A DNA stretch of 64,000 nucleotides from Symsagittifera roscoffensis (taxonomy: Eukaryota; Xenacoelomorpha; Acoela; Convolutidae), in contig NC_087063.1 in NCBI RefSeq assembly GCF_963678635.1, forward strand, positions 5,182,580-5,246,579, in the 5' to 3' direction. The notes below the pieces were generated by a model, which was not told where the DNA came from, did no database searches, and saw nothing but the letters and a program-made list of their open reading frames with translations. Both the position numbers and the translations under genes were made by a program. Positions 56,870 through 64,000 of this stretch are shown here, one piece after another; within the stretch, counting starts at the first letter, position 1, and every line of letters begins with the position of its first letter.

Positions 56870-58412
56870 ATGGCCGAAACTTTTGATTCGAACATAGCCG
56901 TGATTAATTACTTTGATCAGATACTTGAATCAGAAGGAAGAGCTCCAGATAAGAAGAAAATGCAGTTCAGAACTAGAGAAGATTACATTGAAAACGGAAA
57001 AGCACTGTTTCAAAAACACTGCGGGGACAGAGATTTGCCCTTATTTTTCCCCGATGAATCTTCAAATGAAAAATTTAATTTACTCTCCGACATGCAGCAA
57101 AGAGAAACAGACGACATTGACAATGACTCAAATAATCTCAGCAAAATCCACAAAAATTTGGCAAGTTTTAAAGACCCAGGTTCGGTTCTCTGTGGTCTCA
57201 AATACAATCACTACCAGTTCCATTTGTGGGACCCAGATTTTGATCCCGAGGCTTGTGCCAAAAGAGAAACAATTCCGAATTGTTCCATCGAACATGGATC
57301 AAAAATAGTAGGTATCAACGATTTTATATTGTTTGGACCCAATTATGCGGTTCTAATTGAAGTACATCCATCAGTTGTCAGCGCTGAGAGCAAAGCATCT
57401 CCGAATCAGAAACGACGACTCAGTGAAAAGATATCGTATCAACAAACATCGGTTGATTTTATTCGCAAAATAGCTTCGGCAAAGGAATCAAAGACAGAAG
57501 GAGTAAGTGAGTTTAAAGTGTTCAGATACATCGCTTTTCCTCTTACTAACAACATCAGTAGAATTTTGTTTTCAAAAGCGTACGGAGAGAAATTTGGAGT
57601 GATAAAGAAGAACGATTTGAATTATTTCGCCCACTGGTGGGCGGACAACATCACGAGCTCAGCCCCTGGCCATTGTGAAATAGTTACAGGTAATTGATAT
57701 AAAATTTGAGTGTTTTATTGTTTGGAACTTAGGTGCTAAATTATAATTAGGAAGTTTTCAACATAAAAAAGATTGCGATCCTTTCACATTTTTATTTTTT
57801 GGATCTCTTTTTTTCCAAAATTTTTATGTTAAAAGTTTTCGGTATATGCCATACTTTTGTCTTCGGTTATTTTTCTATAGCTCAAACTCTGATGTGGTGC
57901 AAAAATTGACTCCTTGTAAGAGAACGGGGGGAGTTTGTTTGTATCGTGGTTGGTGAGCTACGTGTTTAGGTATCATCTTCTTATAAGGGATTGGTAATCA
58001 ATTTCTTTGAGAGTGGAGGGATGTTCAAAAACCACTTAAATTGTTATGCGGAAAAAAAATACAACTAAGTTAAACCTTATTTTTTATGCTAGGTAACTTC
58101 AATTTGGTTCGACGTATCCTTTTCACCATGTGGTGCGTTAGAGATAAAACAAGCCAACCTCACAAAATATGGCAAATAAATCGATCCAAATTTGACCTTG
58201 ACTGCGAAATTTTGGAAAAGTTTTTCACGAAAGTTCTACATGCCGCTAATTTGCACAAAGTTTGGGGCCAACATTTGGAAACTCGATTGCCGAGAAGACG
58301 AAATCAGACGTCGGAAATATGTGTCCATTGTCGGCAAATTCAATCGAGCTTATCGGATCTCAGCCGATATGCAACGAAAGAGTTTCTTCTTTTAATAAGT
58401 TTAAAAACATGA
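56870..58412 (+). CDS. Single NERD-like protein with split linker (gene E)
   Basis: Two exons, 56870-57689 and 58093-58412, give 379 residues. The start ATG lies 17 bases after an acceptor-like TGTTGTGTACAG. Exon 1 has a short leader (1-30), then MQFRTREDYIENG (31-43), KYNHYQFHLWDPDFDPEAC (111-129), GINDF with Asp151, and IEVH with Glu164, but His166 in place of the catalytic Lys. It then runs through WWADN to EIVTG. Exon 2 continues GNFNLVRRILFTMWCVRD and ends after about 107 codons without a second NERD or a helicase. It is closest to module 2 of gene B (shared QFRT-xDYIENG and PNCSIEH). Catalysis is doubtful; nucleic-acid binding is plausible. It may be the 5' half of a once longer gene of type NERD-linker-NERD-helicase. 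Confidence 0.75.
57690..58092 (+). other. Phase-1 intron of gene E
   Basis: Donor ACAG|GTAATT at 57689/57690 and acceptor TTTTTATGCTAG|GTAACTTC at 58092/58093. Removal joins EIVTG to NFNLVRR, the same protein junction as the acceptor of gene A and the donor of gene B, and gene C has the uninterrupted KGNFNEV. The intron is 403 bp and holds nothing recognisable. Confidence 0.8.
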
Positions 58413-58604
58413 AACGCCTCTGAGATTTGCCGGAGTATTAAAATGAAAACTTTGTTGCTGAACAATAAGTAAATTGTTTTAAGGTTAGATGCTTTGTTAG
58501 TTTGAGTTAGATTGATGCTTGGTTTCAGATATAGACTTGGTTTAGGAATTTTATCCCGATAGATCATGAGAATATGTAGAATCAAATTTACTAACAAACA
58601 GTAG
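58413..58604. other. Short spacer between gene E and the Gypsy LTR
   Basis: 192 bp of AT-rich DNA. If gene E once continued with a second NERD module and helicase, that part has been lost or lies beyond the inserted element, outside the window. Confidence 0.4.
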
Positions 58605-58830
58605 TGATAACAGATATGAGAATGAAAAACACGCTCAGCGTGGTATTGACAATAGAGGTTAACAGTGACCTTGGTTTATATAATTAGTGTCTTTTGCAGT
58701 ATGACTGCAAAAGAACAAATAACTTACGAGGTACCGAAGGTCGCCTCACGACATTCCCCGCGCGGAAAATTTTTGAAAAGCTTCAAAATTAAGAACAAAT
58801 AAACTGCACCCGGACGAGCAAATGAATTCA
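58605..58830 (-). repeat. Probable 3' LTR of the Gypsy element
   Basis: On the minus strand it would run TGAATTCATTTGC to CATATCTGTTATCA, 226 bp, with TG and CA ends. It follows a polypurine tract (GGGATAGGGGGGCTA, minus strand, 58845-58831) and contains TATATAA at about 58676-58682 and a 9-bp hairpin (CTTTTGCAG) near 58691-58713. The partner 5' LTR lies outside the window, so the bounds are inferred. Confidence 0.55.
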
Positions 58831-58969
58831 TAGCCCCCCTATCCCACACAATTGCGTACAGTAAAGCACAATGATAACGTGAAAAAGTTTTAGCTAAAGT
58901 TTAAACGATTGAGCAAGTTTTAAGAGTTTTTTTTTTTCATTTTTCCACTCTCTTTCTTGGCAAATATGG

Positions 58970-61900
58970 TCAATCCGTGCCCGTGGTTTCCTTCCTATGA
59001 GTGAATGAAGACGACGTCTGAGTTGAAGATTTAGGCGGAAAACGATCGCGAATGAGTTGTTTCCTTGGTGAAGATATGGACACAGTTGGCGTATCTGAGG
59101 GCATAATCTGTTCCTTCGTGGCTGGTATAAGCGGTGAAGCCATTGTCGTTGTAGAGGGCAAAATTTGATCCTCCTTTACAAATTTTACCGAATGCCGCAA
59201 TGGATCGCCGAAAAACTGAGTTGGCTTTTTGCTACGGTGAGACGTCCTGACCGACTCTGCATCGTCAACCACTGGTTGATCAGGTAGTGAAAGTGAAGGG
59301 TAGGAGGAAGGCAGATCTGATGACGCTGAATGAGAAGGAGGATTCGACTCTTTTGATACTTCCTTTTCCGGCGACGAAACCATTATATCAGGACTAGATG
59401 TACTAACTTCAGGAGGCTCCATAGGACGAGTATACGAGGACGAAACAGCACAATGTAGTGTCCCCGGTTGAGGCGAAATGAACGACCCGACTAGTTGTTG
59501 AGTAGAATCAACATTGCGCGAGTGAGTAGCATGAGTGGAGGAATGGGGCGTCGACGTCGAGGCAAACTGACGAGCAAAACGAACCGGAGGCGAGTCACAC
59601 TGAAACCTCTGGTGTTTTCCGGTAGTAACCGATTCTCGAGCCACCTGACGATCGTTATTTGACCCAATAGAACTTTCACTGGAGGAGTCAACAGTGAGAT
59701 CTACCATCGGAGTAGAGAGAGAGGGATTGCTTGGACGTTGTTCTAATAACACAGGCTGCGACCGCGTGACAGGTCGTTTAGCCGCTCCTCGAGAAGTTGA
59801 GCTTGTATCTTGAGCGCGATCACCTATAGTGTTCGGGGCAACTAAAATGGTAGATCGATAATTAGGTTTGAGACAGATATGATTTTTTCTGTAGACTTTT
59901 CACTTGTCAGTAATATAAGTATGATCTGTAACACGAACAATCTTAAACTTGGTTAACTTATACAGAGGTTTCCCCGATTGGCGATCAATAATTTTCCTAA
60001 AGACTTTAACTCGACCAGGATCAGACAGTAGAAGGTTTTCTAATTTACTTGTTCTCGAGAGACGAGTAGGTTGCACAATTGGTGCACGCCTGGATTTGAC
60101 TTGCGTCCCCGGAGGTGAGGCAATTACTGAGAAACGAAGAGTATTGCTATTGAGGCCGGATTTGAGAGAATGGGCGAGGTCCGAATGCCGGGTTGTGAGC
60201 TCCTTGAGTACCAATTTCCCTGCATCTGGGGGAAGATTCCGCCTGAACTGCGACCATTTATTTGCCGCCCGAGCAAGATACGCCAGCGCCTTGTAGGGTT
60301 CACTGTCCGCCACATTTCCGTTCAACAAAAACAAGGGCTTGAAGCGAGTTGGAATAGTTGGGCTGGAACTGCCGCGAGGAACAACTTTTGCCCTGTCTCG
60401 GCTGTAATCGTTGCTGGCGATCTGGTCTGGTGTAAGGAGGTTGCACTCCAATCCTTGGGCTGAAGTATCAGATTGAACAACATTATTACGTGCCTGAGAC
60501 CATACAGTATTAGGTTTACGACCAAAATGCAATTCAAAAGGCCATTTCTTAAGCACAGAATGATTACTTTCGCGAATATCTTCAAGTATTTGATGAATCG
60601 TATTCTTAAGATTTTTGAAATTAGGATCGAGTTTTGCCACACCCAGTTTTCTCTTGATTGTCTGAATAGATCGTTCGACCAACCCGCTGCCGCGATGATC
60701 TCCGACCGGTGAGAGGATATGTTTAATACCTCTATTAGAGCAGAATTCTTGCACCAAATTATTCTTAAAGCCTGAGCCATGATCTGTTCTGATAGAACGA
60801 GGGAGACCGTGAATACGAATATAGGAATCAAGGAAATTAGTAACCTTCTTAGCTCCAGTGGTTTTAGAAATTAGAACTGAAGGAAACTTAAAGAACCGCT
60901 TAATCGCTACTAAAAGAAAGATGTTAGACCCCTTTTCATCAAGTATCGGACCAGCAAAATCTAATTGTAACTCCTGATTAGGTCCAGATAGTACTGTCAG
61001 AGGTTTTGCACTATTAAAAGTTGACGCAGGCTTAAGATTCTTACCGAACAGGGTACATTCACGACACTTCTCCCACGTCTCGATGATTTGCCGGTTCATA
61101 AACGGCCACCAGAGGTATTCGGAGGCAGTCATCGTAGCCTCTTGTCCCGGGTGTGATCTGTGAAGGCGAGTGAGCACGGCTTGTCGGAGAGATTCAGGAA
61201 TGGCCAGTTTATTGTCAATAGCTACACAGTTATTTACCACCGCTGCTGTAGGCCAAAACTGGGCCATATATGCACCGAGCTTATTGAAGGAAGTAATGTC
61301 CTTATTTACAATGGCTCGCTTCATGGGGCCGAGAAAGCAATCCTCCGCTGTTAGTTCTGCCAACAGGTCTGCGTCAAAGAGTCCAGGCAGGCCCACAATT
61401 CCCTTTTTAGATGAGGAGGAGAGGTTTACCCCCTTCATTGCTAATACCCCGATCTTCGCGGCCATGTTCTTTCTTCCTGGTTTTGACAGGCGACATCGCC
61501 TCATTGCCTCTAGTAGTTGCGAATGGCCGTCCTTTCTAGTAACAGTTCTTGTAGCGACAAAGCGGGTTTTAGCGGCCCGTTCTCGAGTTCTATTATGTTG
61601 TCGAATCTGGTCCAATCTGGACAAGCGGGTAAGTTGGCAGGATCGTATGTTCGGCCTCGGACTTGGGCGACGAAAGTTGGGAGAGCTGATTGGAAAAGTT
61701 TCCACATATGTCTGTAACCCTGCCTGCTCAGCAGTTGATTGTAGTATGGTCATAGAGTCCGGTTGCGTGATGTTAGCGTTTGAGTCAGTATGAGTTTGGC
61801 TATTGATTGTTGGTGTTGTCATATTGGATTTAGTATTAAAAAAATTGATTTGAATAAGTGGACTGTTTATCAAAGATTCAGGTCGGAGACAGTGATTTTC

Positions 61901-64000
61901 TGAATCGCCATCTGGTTTGCAACAATCAATTAGCAAACCGGTCCCTGATTGGTTAATTTCTTGAGCGCATAAATCGACGCCGTCTTGTGACAAACAACGC
62001 GAGCAATCCATATGCATACCGCAAGATGATTGGTTGAGACATTGAGGGACATTAATAACACCCTCAACCGGCGAATGACGTAAATAACAAGCGTCATTAA
62101 ACTGAGACACAAATTGAACGCCCTCTTGTGGCGTTTCACAATTTTGATGCCCCGGAGAAGAATTATAACAATTAATAAACGAGAGGGCCAGATGGAAGGC
62201 CTCAATTGACTTAACAACAAAAAGTTCGTCGTGTTTAGAGGGTGCAGGAGCTGGAAATGTAGGATAACGTGATAAGTAATCGACAATACCCAGCGTGACC
62301 CCTGGGGCGTGAATAACCTCAAAGTCAAAAGGTAGCAAACAATCAGCCCAGCGAGCGAGACGAGACTGATATGACTTATTGTTATAATTTTCGCTTAATG
62401 CCGATATGATAGCCTTATGATCAGTTAACACTTGAAAGCGCGTACCTAACAAATATTTACGTAAATGTTCACGAGCCCAGACAATAGCCAATAACTCCAG
62501 TTTGTTAGTGCTATATCTAACCTCCGCGTTATTGAGGAAACGCGAAGCAAAAGCAGTTGGGGCCCAAATTCTCAGGTCAACTTCCTGTTCGAGGCAAGCA
62601 CCTAAGCCATTGTGACTCGCGTCGCATTTTACTATCGATCCCTTGGATGAATCGAAGTGATACATGCTCGGAATTTTTGCAATCAACTTGATTATATCGT
62701 AAAAGGCTTTACTTTGATCATCACCCCAGAGGAACGATTGTTTAATACAAGCCTTCAATGAGGCCCGGAAATGGACAGTATGGGTATGTAAATCAGGGAT
62801 AAACCTTCGTAAATGGTTTAACGTCCCCATGAATGACCGAAGTTGTTTTAGAGTTCGCGGTGGTTTGAGTGATTGAATTGACTCGATCTTTGAAAACTTT
62901 GGGGAGTACCCATTTTCATTATTGTCATACCCTAGCCAAGTTAGTTGGTTAACAGAGAACTCGCACTTACTCAGTTTGAGGGCCCATCCTTCCGCATCAA
63001 GCCTCTACATAACTCTCTCGGCCAACTCGTTATGTTCTTGGATATCTCCTTTAGTGACAATCAAAATATCATCGTTCCAGCCCTTGTAAGGTACAATCCA
63101 TCGCCTTCTGGAACTCGTTGGGCATGTCTGTCAGTCCATAAAACCCAGTCTTGAAGCGGTACGTTCCAGTCGCCTCGCCACACAAAATATCGAAGTTACA
63201 GTGGCTGCTAGTGAATGATGACAGTAGCAACTGACTAAACGCATACTTTAGATCCAAAGACATGAATCAAACCTTACCAGGAACATTTTGAGTTATGACA
63301 TGTGCCGCGGAATCGATAAGCTCGTGAATATTCGGCATCTGGTACTTATTTTTCCAGATCTGAGCATTCATCGGTTTGGCATTAAGGGCCAATTTGATAG
63401 ATCCATCCTTTTTTGCAGTTAGCACAATCGGGGCATTGAAGAAATCAGTCGTGCACTTATCTAACTTTTCAATATGACCTTGCTCCACCAAGAGTTTTAT
63501 CTCACTCGCGACCCTATCTTCAATATGAATAGGAACTTTTCTTCCTTTGATCTGACGTGGCACCAATGGGAATTTAAAATTAGTGTATACTTAATGACTT
63601 TTAGATCGACCCAAGTGACTGAAGACATGAGCGTACTTCTTAGCGAAAAAAGAACACCAGTATTCAGAATCGGATCTGAGGAGCCAGAATCCACCGACTG
63701 GATTGTTTCTGCCTTCAACTGTGTGGTTACAATGCCCAGTTTCTCCTGCAAGTCCAAGCCGAGAAGATTAAGAGTTCTATTCTCCGAGATGAGGAACTGA
63801 GCGTTAGCCACCCTCCAGCCACTAGAGGAAATTGGAGTTTGAATCGACCCCAGGAGGCGAATGGGCTTCTTGTTATACCAACATACAAGGTATCGATAGG
63901 GTAACGTGTGATATCGCGAAACTCAATTGATGGACTTCTTTGCAGGAGTAAATCACAGGTGCGTTTATTCAGGAACGAAACTGGGCTTCCTGTGTCTACT
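58970..64000 (-). pseudogene. Gypsy pol polyprotein (protease-RT-RNase H-integrase), lightly damaged
   Basis: Protease: DTGS at the edge, then RTLNLLGLDLQEKLGI near 63.75 kb. RT: LVEQGHIEKLDKCTTDFFNA (63.45 kb), LDLKYAFSQLLL, and NDDILIVTKGD near 63.06 kb in a shifted frame, with the YxDD tyrosine region altered. Further shifts bring it to the 976-codon frame 62830-59900. RNase H: VKCDASHNGLG, ELLAIVWA, LTDHKAI, GIVDYLSRYP (acidic set intact). A Cys-rich linker of about 200 residues follows. Integrase: LHRSHPGQEA, KCRECTLFGKN, ELQLDFAGP, SIRTDHGSGF, GLVERSIQTIKRKL (HHCC and DDE complete). An in-frame TGA at 59900 follows HTYITDK. The same frame then continues about 300 codons, Ser/Pro-rich, with SHRSKKPTQFFGDPLRHS, to 58970. 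Confidence 0.85.

Larger units (their letters stand above)
58605..64000 (-). mobile_element. Ty3/Gypsy LTR retrotransposon, 3' two thirds
   Basis: Minus strand, running from a protease active site VDTGSPVSFLN at the window edge (63.97-64.0 kb) through RT, RNase H and integrase to a Ser-rich C-terminal tail and a 3' LTR. Higher G+C and long open frames set it apart from the surrounding DNA and show that it is recent compared with the other relics. gag and the 5' LTR lie beyond the window. Few defects: two or three frame changes in RT and one TGA near the pol end. Confidence 0.85.

Noticed and set aside
60124-62328. Plus- and minus-strand frames up to 207 codons overlapping the Gypsy pol
   Set aside because: Shadows of the 976-codon pol frame, caused by its higher G+C.

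Overview
This is an AT-rich, gene-poor, repeat-rich stretch of an animal genome. Introns, polyadenylation signals and split genes rule out a prokaryote. LTR retrotransposon relics and relics of Polinton/Maverick (adintovirus-like) elements suggest an aquatic invertebrate, but I cannot name the species. In several loci a pyrimidine-rich stretch ending in AG lies 0 to 23 bases before the ATG, as expected for spliced-leader trans-splicing or for a short 5' UTR intron.

The main result is a dispersed paralogous family that I would call NERD-SF1 genes. Its members combine a nuclease-related (NERD-like, PD-(D/E)XK fold) module with a superfamily 1 helicase/ATPase module. Five loci are present. Gene A (about 7.8 to 5.4 kb, minus) has a linker, a NERD module and a helicase. 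Gene B (23.8 to 22.0 kb, minus) has two NERD modules and no helicase. Gene C (38.05 to 40.1 kb, plus) has NERD and helicase with every key residue present. Pseudogene D (40.9 to 42.0 kb, plus) is a decayed helicase part lying next to C. Gene E (56.9 to 58.4 kb, plus) has one NERD module plus the linker, split by a phase-1 intron. The nuclease residues are intact in C, conservatively changed in A and lost in B and E. The family therefore mixes probably active and probably inactive members. I do not know a described animal system with this architecture.

Layout. 0-5.4 kb: mostly featureless, with a linker-histone-like relic (1.4 kb) and a 91-codon gene (4.8-5.1 kb). 5.4-8.0 kb: gene A. 8.4-9.8 kb: a small two-frame gene whose decayed paralogue lies at 34.6-35.1 kb, then an unassigned basic reading frame. 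10.2-17 kb: a decayed Polinton-type element with remnants of a packaging ATPase and capsid proteins. 18.2-21.5 kb: short tandem repeats and retroelement fragments (env-like plus, gag/env-tail-like minus). 22-23.9 kb: gene B. 25.1-31.3 kb: a coiled-coil relic and a heavily mutated LTR retrotransposon pol. 31.1-33.9 kb: inverted and direct repeats. 35-38 kb: no gene seen. 38-42 kb: gene C and pseudogene D. 43-48.1 kb: minisatellite, a fold-back element and tandem duplications. 49.2-54.9 kb: a relic of a protein-primed family B DNA polymerase, tandemly triplicated. 55.2-56.7 kb: a 710-bp direct repeat carrying a TATA box, immediately ahead of gene E. 58.6-64 kb: a young Ty3/Gypsy element on the minus strand, with its 3' LTR, nearly open pol and a protease DTGS motif at the window edge.

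The NERD-SF1 loci lie among remnants of virus-like elements. A role against selfish or viral DNA is an attractive hypothesis, because bacterial NERD-helicase proteins share this composition, but nothing in the sequence proves it. All family assignments come from reading motifs, without database searches.
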